Below are positions 42,751 through 51,458 of a stretch of DNA of 64,000 nt, piece after piece. The stretch spans positions 310,001-374,000 of the forward strand of contig CAWEYY010000004.1 of the NCBI GenBank assembly GCA_963813435.1. The letters are read 5' to 3'. Below the pieces are notes generated by a model that was not told the origin of the DNA, did not search any database, and saw nothing but the letters and a program-made list of their open reading frames with translations. A program made the position numbers and the translations under genes. How positions within the stretch are numbered: the stretch's first letter is position 1; each line of letters opens with the position of its first letter. Origin of the DNA: AC-32 sp963813435 (GTDB taxonomy: Bacteria; Actinomycetota; Thermoleophilia; Gaiellales; Gaiellaceae).

Positions 42751-43956
42751 GTGAGACGTGCGACTAGGTGGGGCGTTCTGCTTGCAGTGACGCTCCTTGG
42801 GGCTACCGTGGCGATCGCCGCTCTCGCCGCCACCAACGGCGGCCATGCCCAGGCAGCGAAGCCCGTCGTCATCGGCTGGGCGTACGACCAGAGCGGGAAC
42901 ATGGCCCCGTTCGACAACCCGGCGCTCGCCGCGGCGAAGATCCGCATCAAGCAGATCAACGCGAAGGGCGGCGCCGCCGGTCACAAGTTCGTCATCAAGA
43001 CCTGCGACACGCAGAACAACGACGCGACCAAGGCGAAGGCGTGCGCACTGAGCCTGCTCGGCCAGGGCGCCAGCATCATCTTCACGACCTGCGACGTCGA
43101 CTACGCGACCCCGGTCGTCCAGGCGGCGATCGGGCGTGGCAAGCTCGCCGTTGCCCCCTGTATCGGCACCGACCAGATGGGGCCGAAGCGTTTCGGCAAG
43201 AAGGGCAAGCTCGCGTTCAGCTTCGGCAACGTCGCGCAGGACGAGGGCTCGGCGATGGCGGAGTACGCGCACAGGCGCGGCTGGAAGACCGCCGCTCTCG
43301 CGACGAACACCTACCTCGTCTACTTCAAGAACGTCGTCCAGGCGTTCGACAAGCGCTTCCGGGCGCTGGGCGGCAAGATCGTCGACCGCGAGAGCTACGC
43401 GACGGGCGCCAACAACGTCGGCGCCGCGGTCACGCAGCTGAACTCGCACAAGGCCGCCGTCTACGTCACCTCGACCGCGTTCGGGGAGCTGCCCGCGTTC
43501 GTCTCGGGCCTGCGCTCTCTCAACAACAAGACGCCGATCCTGAACTCGTGGGCCGGCGACGGCACGTACTGGAACACGCAGAGCCCGAAGGTGACGAATT
43601 ACTACTTCGTCACATTCGCATCCGTGTTCGGTGACGATCCCAGCGCGGCGGTGCGCAAGATGATCGCGTCGATGAAGGCCGCGGGAGCCCAGCCGGGCAC
43701 GGGCGGCTTCCTCGGTGGAGCCGACGCGATCGACGGCGTCGCCACCGCGATCAGGCGGGCGCACGGGTCGCTGAACGGCGCTGCTCTGGCGGCGCAGATG
43801 GTGAAGTTCAAGCACGTGCCGGTGCTCGGTAGCCGGATCAGCTTCTCGGCGAAGTTGCACACGGTCTTCGGGCGCCAGTACCGCGTGATGAAGATCCAGG
43901 ACAACAAGGCCAAGCGCGTCGGCCTGGTGACGGCGAAGGTCGTCCCGAAGCTCTAA
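42751..43956 (+). CDS. ABC transporter substrate-binding protein, system 1 (LivK-like)
   Basis: Secreted periplasmic-binding-protein-fold receptor of 401 residues. A signal sequence (RRATRWGVLLAVTLLGATV) is followed by the type I fold (VIGWAYDQSGNMAPFDNPAL, IINFTT-like strand as IIFTTCDVDYATPVVQAA). Four cysteines (CDTQ, CALS, CDVD, CIGT) are notable for this family. It is the receptor for the following livG-F-H-M genes, supplying the substrate of the island. It has its own strong promoter and a hairpin right after its stop, which fits high expression relative to the permease genes. Confidence 0.92.
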   Translation: MRRATRWGVLLAVTLLGATVAIAALAATNGGHAQAAKPVVIGWAYDQSGNMAPFDNPALAAAKIRIKQINAKGGAAGHKFVIKTCDTQNNDATKAKACALSLLGQGASIIFTTCDVDYATPVVQAAIGRGKLAVAPCIGTDQMGPKRFGKKGKLAFSFGNVAQDEGSAMAEYAHRRGWKTAALATNTYLVYFKNVVQAFDKRFRALGGKIVDRESYATGANNVGAAVTQLNSHKAAVYVTSTAFGELPAFVSGLRSLNNKTPILNSWAGDGTYWNTQSPKVTNYYFVTFASVFGDDPSAAVRKMIASMKAAGAQPGTGGFLGGADAIDGVATAIRRAHGSLNGAALAAQMVKFKHVPVLGSRISFSAKLHTVFGRQYRVMKIQDNKAKRVGLVTAKVVPKL

Positions 43957-44003
43957 CGTTGCGCGCGCGTGCCCGAGACCGCGCTCGCTGAGGAGAACGG
44001 AGA

Positions 44004-44029
44004 GGAGGCCCGAGACCCTTCGGGCCTCC
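44004..44029 (+). terminator. Perfect 10-bp hairpin after solute-binding protein gene 1
   Basis: GGAGGCCCGA pairs fully with TCGGGCCTCC around a 6-base loop, 47 bases past the binding-protein stop and directly before the livG start. No T-tract follows. It may protect the upstream message end and limit read-through into the transporter genes. Confidence 0.75.
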
Positions 44030-44032
44030 TCC

Positions 44033-44749
44033 GTGTCGCGGTCCTTCGAGGGCGTGCAGGCGCTCAGCGAGGTGACGCTCGAGCTGCACGGGCACGAGGT
44101 CGTCGGCCTGATCGGGCCGAACGGCGCCGGCAAGTCGACGCTCGTGAACGTGCTCAGCGGCTTCGACCATCCGAGCGTGGGCTACGGTCGCGCTCGGCGA
44201 CAAGGAGATCACCGGCTGGAGCTCGCACCGGCGCGCACGGGCCGGGCTCGCGCGGACGTTCCAGCACAGCCGCTCGTTTCGGCAGCCTCTCGGTGCGGGA
44301 GAACGTCGAGGTCGCGGCGCTCGGTGTGGGCGCCGGGCCGCGCGAGGCGCGGCGGCGCGGCGACCAGCTGCTCGGAGCTGCTCGGGCTCGAGGCGCAGGC
44401 CGACGCGCCCGCAGACACGCTCGCCCACGGCGACGAGCGGCGGCTCGGCGTCGCGCGGGTGCTCGCGATGCGGCCCACGTTCGTGCTGATGGACGAGCCG
44501 GCCGCGGGCCTCCCGGAGAGCGAGGTGCCGGAGTTCGCCCAGGTCGTCCGCATGCTCCGCGACGAGCTCGGGGCGGGCGTGCTCCTGATCGACCACAACA
44601 TGGCGCTCGTGATGGGCGTGTGCGACCGGATCCATGTGCTCGACCAGGGCCGCACGCTCGCCGCCGGCACCCCGCAGGAGATCCGGGCGAACCTCGACGT
44701 TGCGGCCGCGTACCTCGGCGAGACGCCGGTCACCGAGGGCGATGGCTGA
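44033..44749 (+). CDS. livG: ABC transporter ATPase LivG, system 1, triple frameshift
   Basis: ATP-binding subunit of the branched-chain-type importer. Walker A is LIGPNGAGKSTLVNVLSG. After DHPSVG the family sequence leaves the frame: VALGDKEITGW and LARTFQHSRSF are in the second frame, GSLSVRENVEVAALGVG in the third, and ELLGLEAQADAP onward back in the first, with Walker B FVLMDEPAAGL. Removing one base near 44183, 44277-44279 and 44374 restores a continuous protein. The LSGGxxR signature is weakened to LAHGDERRL. GTG 44033 is the best start. Either three sequencing insertions or a decaying gene. Confidence 0.85.
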   Translation: MSRSFEGVQALSEVTLELHGHEVVGLIGPNGAGKSTLVNVLSGFDHPSVGYGRARRQGDHRLELAPARTGRARADVPAQPLVSAASRCGRTSRSRRSVWAPGRARRGGAATSCSELLGLEAQADAPADTLAHGDERRLGVARVLAMRPTFVLMDEPAAGLPESEVPEFAQVVRMLRDELGAGVLLIDHNMALVMGVCDRIHVLDQGRTLAAGTPQEIRANLDVAAAYLGETPVTEGDG

Positions 44750-45449
44750 GCCGGCCCTCGAGCTCGAGCGCCTCGAGGTGCGCTACGGCACCGTCGCTGC
44801 CGTGCGCGACCTCACGCTGCGCCTCGACAAGGGCGAGATCGTCGGGCTGATCGGGCCGAACGGCGCGGGCAAGTCGACCACGCTCCACGCGATCATGGGC
44901 GCCGTCCCCGCCTACTCCGGCGAGATCCGGCTGTACGGCAGCTCGATCCGCAAGCGCTCGCCCGAGTCGATTGCGCACGCGGGCGTGGCGCTCGTCCCCG
45001 AGGGGCGCCGCATCTTCGCCGATTTCACCGTCGAGGAGAACCTCAGGCTCGGCCTTGCGGCGAACCGGACGCGAAACGGCGGCCTCGACCACGCGTACGA
45101 CCTCTTCCCGGTGCTCAAGGAGTACCGGCGCCGCTCCGCGGGCGTGCTCTCGGGCGGCCAGCAGCAGCAGCTCGCGATCGGGCGTGCGCTCGTCGCCGAG
45201 CCCGACGTACTCCTTCTGGACGAGCCGTCGCTCGGCCTTGCACCGCTCGCCGTCGACAGCGTCTTCGAGGCGCTGCGCGGGATCCGCGAGCGGGGGGTCA
45301 CGATCCTGCTCGTCGAGCAGCGCGCGCTGCACACGGTCGCGCTCGCCGACCGCACGCATGTGCTCGTCGGCGGCGAGCTGCGTCTCGCGCTGACCCCGAA
45401 GGACGTGCACGACACCGACAAGATCGTCTCCGCCTACCTCGCCTCGTGA
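44742..45449 (+). CDS. livF: ABC transporter ATPase LivF, system 1
   Basis: Second ATPase subunit of the importer, 235 residues, intact. Walker A LIGPNGAGKSTTLHAI, Q-loop near LVPEGRRIFADFTVEENL, signature LSGGQQQQLAIGRAL, Walker B VLLLDEPSLGLAP and the H-loop replaced by LLVEQRAL, as is usual in LivF where Gln-Asn or Gln-Arg stands in for His. ATG 44742 overlaps the livG stop by 8 bases and its own stop overlaps the livH start (GTGA). Confidence 0.95.
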   Translation: MAEPALELERLEVRYGTVAAVRDLTLRLDKGEIVGLIGPNGAGKSTTLHAIMGAVPAYSGEIRLYGSSIRKRSPESIAHAGVALVPEGRRIFADFTVEENLRLGLAANRTRNGGLDHAYDLFPVLKEYRRRSAGVLSGGQQQQLAIGRALVAEPDVLLLDEPSLGLAPLAVDSVFEALRGIRERGVTILLVEQRALHTVALADRTHVLVGGELRLALTPKDVHDTDKIVSAYLAS

Positions 45450-46355
45450 CGCTCGCGACCCTCAGCTTCCAGACGCTCTCCGACGCGGTCGGGCCTCGGG
45501 GCGATCTACGCGCTGATGGCCGTCGGCATCGGTCTCGTCTTCGGGGTGCTGCGGCTCGTCAACTTCGCCTACGGGCAGCTCGTGATGGCCGGTGCCTACA
45601 CGCTCGCCTTCACGTCGAGCTGGCCGATCGCGTGGAGCATCGTCGCGTGCTTCGCGGTCGTGGTGGCGCTCTCGCTCGCGATGGACCTCGTCGTCTTCCG
45701 GCCGCTGCGAGGGCAGTCGCCCGCGGTGATGCTCGTGACCACGTTCGCGATCGCGTTTCTGCTCCAGGCGATCGCGCTGATCGTCGACCTCCGTAACAAC
45801 CAGCTCGGCGAGGTCGCGCCCTCGCTCACCTCCCTCGCGCAGCCGATCACCGTCGGCGGGGTCGAGATCCGGAAGATCACGCTCGTCTCGATCGCAGTAG
45901 CGGCCGGAGCCCTGCTGCTGCTCGCGCTGCTGCTGATGCGCACGACGATCGGCCTGCACACGCGGGCCGCCGCGAGCGACTTCCGCACGGCGCGCCTGGT
46001 CGGCGTGCGCGCGAACCGCGTGATCGCCTTCGCCGTCTTCCTCTCCGGCCTGATCGCCGCGTCGGTCGCGGTGATGATGACCGTCCAGCTCCCGTTCGTG
46101 ACGCCCGACTTCGCCCTGCGCGACACGATCGTCGTGCTCGTCGGCGTCGTCGTCGGCGGTATCGACCGGCTCTGGACGGCGACGCTCGGCGGCTTCACGA
46201 TCGGCTTCGCGTCCGGGGTCATCAACGGCGCGCTGCCGACGGACAAGACCGTCTACCTGCCGTCGGTCGTGTTCGCGCTCGTGATCCTCGTCCTGCTGCT
46301 GCGGCCGGCAGGCCTGTTCAACTGGGGCAGGCGCGCCGCGGCCGAACGCGTATGA
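45446..46355 (+). CDS. livH: ABC transporter permease LivH, system 1, frameshifted
   Basis: Inner-membrane permease with about eight spans. The start (GTG 45446: TLATLSFQTLSDAV) and the body (LGAIYALMAVGIGLVFGVLR, VNFAYGQLVMAGAY onward) are in different frames; deleting one G from GGG at 45491-45493 joins them as VGLGAIYALMAVG, as in intact LivH. The typical RAAASDFRTARLVGV loop (EAA-like coupling region) and GGIDRLWTATLGG follow. The body frame is intact from 45516. Stop overlaps livM (ATGA). Confidence 0.88.
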
Positions 46356-47368
46356 GCCGGCGGGTCGACGCCGTCGTCGAGCTGGCAGCGCCCATGCTGC
46401 TCGTCGTCGCCGTGGGGCTCGTCTCGACGACCGCCTCGCCGTCGAACCAGGTCTACTTCCTGAACGCCCTCGTCTCGGTCGCGGTCGTCGTCGCGATCTA
46501 CGTCTTCGTCGGCAACTCGGGGGTGATCTCGTTCGGCCAGATCAGCTTCGTCGCGGTCGGCGCCTTCGCTGCGGGCGTGATGACGGTTCCGCTCGACTCG
46601 AAGAAGGGCGTGCTGACCACGCTCTTCCCGCTCCTGCGCGACCACACGATCGGCGACGTTCCCTCGCTCCTGCTCGCGGCTCTGCTCGGAGGACTGTTCG
46701 CGTTCGCGGTCGGCCTCCCGCTAATGCGCCTGACCGGGCTCGCGGCCGGGATCGCGACGTTCGCCGTTCTGGAGATCACGCACAACATCCTGCGCGAGTG
46801 GGACAAGATCGGCCCGGGCGCGACAACGCTCTCGCTGGTGCCCGAGTCGACGGGACCGCGTCAGGGGACTATCGGCGCGCTCGTCGTGATCGCCGTCGCG
46901 TTCGTCTACCAGCGGAGCCGGCTCGGCCGGCAGCTCCGGGCCTCGCGGGAGGACGCGGCCGCCGCCCGCGGGGTCGGCGTCCACGTCCACGCGCAGCGGC
47001 TCTGGGCGTTCACGCTCTCCGGCGCGCTGGCGGGGTTTGCGGGCGGGCTGCTCGTGCACCAGCTCGGCTCGATCACGACCGAGGAGGTCTACCTCGAGCT
47101 GACGTTCATCACGCTCGCGATGCTGGTCGTCGGCGGCATGACGAGCCTCTGGGGCGCCGTCATCGGCGCACTCGCGATCAGCGGGCTCGACTCGTTCCTG
47201 AGCCAGGCCGAGGAGGGCGTGAACGTCGGGTTCACGCTCGACCTGCCGCAGGGCTCGCGCCTCGTCTTCCTGGCGGCGATCATGGCACTCGTGCTGATCC
47301 TTCGCCCGTCGGGGCTCACCGGTGGACGCGAGTTCCATCTCCCGCGCTCGTGGAGGCGTGGGCGATGA
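46352..47368 (+). CDS. livM: ABC transporter permease LivM, system 1
   Basis: Second permease, 338 residues with about nine spans. Family blocks: VGNSGVISFGQISFVAVGAF, MRLTGLAAGIATFAVLEITH and the coupling loop QLRASREDAAAARGVGVHV, then GGMTSLWGAVIGALAISGLD. The C-terminus (GGREFHLPRSWRRGR) is short, with no fused ATPase. ATG 46352 and the stop at 47368 both overlap neighbours, so the transporter is translationally coupled to the reductase gene that follows. Confidence 0.94.
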   Translation: MSRRVDAVVELAAPMLLVVAVGLVSTTASPSNQVYFLNALVSVAVVVAIYVFVGNSGVISFGQISFVAVGAFAAGVMTVPLDSKKGVLTTLFPLLRDHTIGDVPSLLLAALLGGLFAFAVGLPLMRLTGLAAGIATFAVLEITHNILREWDKIGPGATTLSLVPESTGPRQGTIGALVVIAVAFVYQRSRLGRQLRASREDAAAARGVGVHVHAQRLWAFTLSGALAGFAGGLLVHQLGSITTEEVYLELTFITLAMLVVGGMTSLWGAVIGALAISGLDSFLSQAEEGVNVGFTLDLPQGSRLVFLAAIMALVLILRPSGLTGGREFHLPRSWRRGR

Positions 47369-48280
47369 GGATCTGCGTCGTCGGCTGTGGGGCCGTCGGG
47401 TCGCTCTTCGCGGCGAATCTCGCGCTGCTCGACGACGTCGAGGTGTGGGCGTACGACCTGGCCCAGGACCACGTGGACGCGATCAATGCGAGCGGGCTTC
47501 GGCTCTCGGGCGCCGGGGAGGTCGTCGGCCATCCGCGGGCGACCTCGGACGCGGCCGAGCTCCCGCCGTGCGAGCTCGGGATCGTCGCGACAAAGTCGAT
47601 GCACACCGAGCCGGCGATCGCCGCGACCGCGCACGCCTTTGGCGAGGGCTCCGTCTGCTCCGTGCAGAACGGGATCGGCAACGAGGAGGTGATCGCGCGA
47701 CACGTCTCTCGCGTGATCCGGGGGACGACGTTCCCGGCCGGCAAGGTGCTCGAGCCAGGACATGTGCAGTGGGACGTGAAGGGCGACACGACGATCGGGC
47801 CCTTCGAACCGAGCCCGGCGCCGATGGAGGACGCCGAGCGACTCGCCGAGGCGTGCACGCGAGCGGGGCTGCCGACGAAGGCGGTCGCCGACGCGCGCGG
47901 CCCGCAGTGGCTCAAGGTGATCTTCAACGCCGCCACGAACCCCGTCGGTGCGCTCACGGGCCTCACGCACGGGCGTGTCTGCGAGGACCCGGCCCTGCGG
48001 CGCCAGGTCTCCGGCCTCGTCGACGAGGGCAAGGCAGTCGCGGCCGCGCAGGGGATCGAGCTCGGCGCCGACCCGGAGGACCTGATCGACCACGCGGCCA
48101 AGGCCCGAGGTGGCCTACGACCACAAGGCGAGCATGCTCCAGGACGTCGAGGCACGGCGCGTGACGGAGATCGACTACCTGAACGGCGGGATCGTCAGCT
48201 TCGGGCGCGACCTCGGCGTGCCGACGCCGCTGAACGAGGCGATACTCGCGCTCGTGCACGGGGTGGAGCAGTCGTGGTGA
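47365..48280 (+). CDS. Ketopantoate reductase-family protein, copy 2, frameshifted
   Basis: Second PanE/ApbA-type reductase of the island. Rossmann motif CVVGCGAVGSLFAANLA; VATKSMHTE, VQNGIGNEEV, KVIFNAATNPVGALTG are family motifs. The frame is lost after HAAKA: VAYDHKASMLQDVEARR, TEIDYLNGGIVSFGRDLG and the C-terminus are one frame over. Removing one C from CCC at 48104-48106 repairs it. It differs strongly from copy 1, so it is not a recent duplicate. ATG 47365 overlaps livM; its true stop (48278-48280) overlaps the next GTG. Confidence 0.87.
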
Positions 48281-49356
48281 GTCCGCAAGACGTCGAGCGG
48301 CGCTACTCGAACGTGCGCGCGGCACTCGAGCGGGACGGGCTCGACGCGGCGCTCGTCTGCGGGAACGAGTACACGGGCTTCGAAGGCGCGGTCACGTACC
48401 TCTCCGGCTTCCAGGTCGTGCACCGCTACGCGTACGTGCTGCTGCCGCGCGAGGGCGACCCGGCGATCGTCTTCCCGGCCGAGGCCCGCTACGTCGGAGA
48501 GCACGGCACGAGCTGGATCGAGGAGCAGGTCTTCGCCGAGAGGCCCGGCGACTGGCTCGCGGAGCGGCTGAGCGGCACGCGGGTCGGCGTCTACGGGCTC
48601 GACTACGTCATGTCCGTTCGCGACTACGCGGCGCTTCAGGGCTGCGAGCTCGTCAACTGGGACGTCGAGTTCGACCACGCGCGCGCGGTCAAGAGCGACG
48701 AGGAGCTCGAGTCGGTGCGCGACAGCGTGCGGATCAACACCGAGGGCTTCCACGCGTTCCTCGAGGCGTTCGAGCCCGGGCGCTCGGCCGCCGCGGTGAT
48801 GGCGTCCGCGGAGCAGCTGTTCGTCGACCAGGGCTGCGGGCGGCTGACGATGAACATGGTGCTCGTCGGCGCCGAGTTCGCGATCGCCCGCTCGGACACG
48901 ACCCTCGGAGAGTTCTGCATCCCGTCGCTCGAGATCGCAGGCCCCGGCGGCCACTGGGTCGAGGTCTCGCGCGCGATCGGCGCGCCGAACGCCGAGGTCG
49001 AGCGCATGAACGAGGCCTATGACGAGTACTTCGAGGCGGCGAAGACCGCGCTCAGGCCCGGCGCCACCGCACACGACGCCCACCGCGCCGTCTCGAAGGG
49101 CTTCATCGACCGCGGCTATCACCTCGGCCACGTGACCGGTCACTCGATCGGGATGACCATGATCGAGTTCCCGAAGATCGGAGAGGGCGTCGAGACGGAG
49201 CTGCGCGAGAACATGGTCTTCTCGATGCACCCGCACGTGATCGCCGAGAACGGCCACGACTGCCTCTACATGCAGGAGACCTGGCTGGTCGGGCCCGACG
49301 GCGGGATCCCGCTCTCGGGCCTGCCGTCGCGGATCTACGAGCCGCAGAGCACGTAG
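48277..49356 (+). CDS. M24-like (creatinase-fold) protein lacking metal ligands
   Basis: 359-residue pita-bread-fold protein with creatinase N-domain (RRYSNVRAALERDGLDAALV, AVTYLSGFQVVHRYAYVLLP). In the C-domain the two metal Asp positions read GPGGHWVEVSRAIG and the last Glu region reads MVFSMHPHV rather than FTIEPG, while HVTGHSIGM keeps its His. This loss of ligands is what separates metal-free creatinase-type C-N hydrolases from true metallopeptidases, so a hydrolase of a small N-compound is inferred. GTG 48277 overlaps the upstream stop. Confidence 0.85.
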   Translation: MSPQDVERRYSNVRAALERDGLDAALVCGNEYTGFEGAVTYLSGFQVVHRYAYVLLPREGDPAIVFPAEARYVGEHGTSWIEEQVFAERPGDWLAERLSGTRVGVYGLDYVMSVRDYAALQGCELVNWDVEFDHARAVKSDEELESVRDSVRINTEGFHAFLEAFEPGRSAAAVMASAEQLFVDQGCGRLTMNMVLVGAEFAIARSDTTLGEFCIPSLEIAGPGGHWVEVSRAIGAPNAEVERMNEAYDEYFEAAKTALRPGATAHDAHRAVSKGFIDRGYHLGHVTGHSIGMTMIEFPKIGEGVETELRENMVFSMHPHVIAENGHDCLYMQETWLVGPDGGIPLSGLPSRIYEPQST

Positions 49357-49364
49357 CAGAGCCG

Positions 49365-50189
49365 ATGGAGATCGTCGCCTATCAGGGCGAGCCCGGCGCC
49401 TACTCCGAGCAGGGTGCGATTGCGCTCTTCGCCGGGGCGGAGCACCGCCCGCAGCCGTCGATCCGCACCGTGTTCGAGTCGGTCGAGGTGGGCCGCGCCG
49501 CGTGGGGACTCGTGCCGATGGACAACTCACAGGCAGGAAGCATCAACGAGACCTATGACCTCTTTCTGCGCCACGGGCTCCACCTCGTCGGCGAGACGGT
49601 CGTGCGCGTCGACCATTCGCTGCTCGCGCTTCCCGGCTCGACGATCGACACCCTCGAGCAAGTTGTCTCGCATCCGCAGGCGATCGCGCAGTGCGAGGAG
49701 TTCCTGAGCGCCCTGGACGTGACCGTCCGGGCCGAGTACAACACCGCCGGCGCCGCGAAGCAGATCGCCGAGAAGCGGCTCGAGCGGACGGCGGCGATCG
49801 CATCCTCGCGAGCGGGCGAGCTATACGGGCTGGAGGTGCTCGCCGAGCGGATCCAGACCTATCCGGATAACTACACGCGCTTCGGGGCGCTCTCGCGTGA
49901 TCCGGCGCCGCTGGCCGAGCCTGACAAGTCGTCGCTTGTCTTCGGCGTTGGCCATGTCGCCGGCTCCCTCTACCGCTGCCTCGGCTCGTTCGCCGAGCGG
50001 CACCTCAACCTGACCAAGCTCGAGTCGCGGCCGCGCGCGGGTCGCCCGTGGGAGTACGTCTTCTACGCCGACGTCCAGGCGCCCGCACAGCTGCCCGAGA
50101 TGGTCGACGCGCTCGCCGAGCTGAGCCTGCACGCGACCTTCACGCGACTCCTCGGCACGTATGCAGGCGCCGTGCCGTCGAAGGGCTGA
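49365..50189 (+). CDS. pheA: Prephenate dehydratase
   Basis: Converts prephenate to phenylpyruvate in phenylalanine synthesis. 274 residues: catalytic periplasmic-binding-like lobes (VAYQGEPGAYSEQGAIALF, VPMDNSQAGSINETYDLF), the signature NYTRFGALS and a C-terminal ACT regulatory domain (SLYRCLGSFAERHLNLTKLE then ESRPRAGRPWEYVFY, holding the ESRP motif for Phe binding). There is no chorismate mutase domain. It is the last gene of the plus-strand block, 8 bases after the M24-like gene; a link to the island pathway is possible but not needed. Confidence 0.95.
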   Translation: MEIVAYQGEPGAYSEQGAIALFAGAEHRPQPSIRTVFESVEVGRAAWGLVPMDNSQAGSINETYDLFLRHGLHLVGETVVRVDHSLLALPGSTIDTLEQVVSHPQAIAQCEEFLSALDVTVRAEYNTAGAAKQIAEKRLERTAAIASSRAGELYGLEVLAERIQTYPDNYTRFGALSRDPAPLAEPDKSSLVFGVGHVAGSLYRCLGSFAERHLNLTKLESRPRAGRPWEYVFYADVQAPAQLPEMVDALAELSLHATFTRLLGTYAGAVPSKG

Positions 50190-50195
50190 GCCGTG

Positions 50196-50219
50196 GTGAC
50201 GCTGGTCGCTCGGCGTCAC
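50196..50219. terminator. Inverted repeat between convergent pheA and aminotransferase genes
   Basis: GTGACGC (50196-50202) pairs with GCGTCAC (50213-50219) around a 10-base loop, 7 bases after the pheA stop. No T-tract is present. The remaining bases to 50294 show nothing else clear. Confidence 0.4.
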
Positions 50220-50294
50220 GCGTGCGACGGCGATCCTGCGTGGCCACGTGGACGACCGTCCGGTGCTTGCGGCCATGCCGCTCCGTGATCGGCG

Positions 50295-51458
50295 CTAGAC
50301 CGGGGCGAGCAGCGCGCGGTTCCGGCCCAGCGCGTCGAGCAGCGTCGCCACGTCGTCGGCGGTGTTGTAGCAATGAGCCGAGATGCGCAGGTTGTCGTCG
50401 CGTGACGACGTGACGATTCCCTCGCCTTCGAGTGCGGCGACGAGCGCGTTCACGTCGCTGGAGTGGACGCACAGGAGCGCGCCGCTCCGCTCGGGCTCGC
50501 GCGGGGTCACCACCCGCGCGCCGAGCTCGTCGAGGCCGTCGTGGAGGAGCGCGTTCAGCTCGCGCACGTGCTGCTCGGTCTCGGCGATCCCGATCTCCTG
50601 CATCAGCTCGATCCCGGCGATCGCCGCGTAGATCGGCGGGATGGACGGCGTGCCCGCCTCGAAGCGGCGGGCGGTCGGTGCCGGCGAGTAGTCGTGGATG
50701 TCCATCTCGAAAATGTCGCGGTCGGCAAACCAGCCGGTCGCCGTGGGCTCGATCGACTGGACGAGCTCGCGTCGGCAGAAGAAGAACCCGAGCCCCGCCG
50801 AGCCGAGGAGGTACTTGAGCACGCCGGCGACGAGGAAGTCGCAATCCAGGGCGCGCACGTCGACCGGCAGCGAGCCGACCGTCTGGTAGGCGTCGACCAG
50901 GACGAGCGCCCCGCGTTCGTGCGCGAGCCGCGCGATGGCCTCGACGTCCTGGCGGCTGCCGTTGCGGAAGCAGACGTGCGTGACCGCGACGAGCGCCGTC
51001 TGCTCGTCGATCGCCTCCTCGAAATGCTCGAGCGGGATCGTCCCGTCCGCCTCGGCGGGAACGTGCTCGACGCGGACGCCGCGCCGCTCCTGTGCGTGCC
51101 AGATCTGGCCGATCGTCGGGAACTCGAAGTTGCTGACGACCACCTTGTCCCGCTCGCCGTCGAAGCGCAGTCCGCTCGCGAGCGCGCTCACGCCGGCCGA
51201 GACCGAGGTCGTCACCGCGATCTCGTCCTCGTCCGCGTTGACCAGGCCCGCGACGGCGGTGCGCGCCGCCTCGAGGCGGCCGACCCAGTACTCCCAGGGC
51301 GCGCCGTAGAGGTCCCAGTCGTCGAGGTAGCGCCGGTACGCGTCGCGCACCGAGTCCGAGAGCGCCCCCTGCGAGCAGCTGTTGATGTAGACGCGCTCCT
51401 TGAAGACCGGGAAGCGGTGCCGGATCCGGCCCGGCAGAGACGCGACGTCAACGGCCAA
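50295..51458 (-). CDS. Class V aminotransferase (isopenicillin N epimerase/desulfurase-like)
   Basis: 387-residue PLP enzyme of fold type I. The cofactor Lys is in VAGVLKYLLGSAGLGF, the PLP-phosphate and ring contacts in TTSVSAGVSALASGLRF and LVLVDAYQTVGSLPVDV, and the C-terminal Arg region in DDNLRISAHCYNTADD. Relatives include isopenicillin N epimerase-like, kynureninase-like and cysteine desulfurase-like proteins; the substrate cannot be read. ATG 51458 overlaps livF of system 2 by 11 bases, so it is the last gene of the transporter operon and probably acts on the imported amino compound. Confidence 0.88.
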   Translation of the reverse strand: MAVDVASLPGRIRHRFPVFKERVYINSCSQGALSDSVRDAYRRYLDDWDLYGAPWEYWVGRLEAARTAVAGLVNADEDEIAVTTSVSAGVSALASGLRFDGERDKVVVSNFEFPTIGQIWHAQERRGVRVEHVPAEADGTIPLEHFEEAIDEQTALVAVTHVCFRNGSRQDVEAIARLAHERGALVLVDAYQTVGSLPVDVRALDCDFLVAGVLKYLLGSAGLGFFFCRRELVQSIEPTATGWFADRDIFEMDIHDYSPAPTARRFEAGTPSIPPIYAAIAGIELMQEIGIAETEQHVRELNALLHDGLDELGARVVTPREPERSGALLCVHSSDVNALVAALEGEGIVTSSRDDNLRISAHCYNTADDVATLLDALGRNRALLAPV

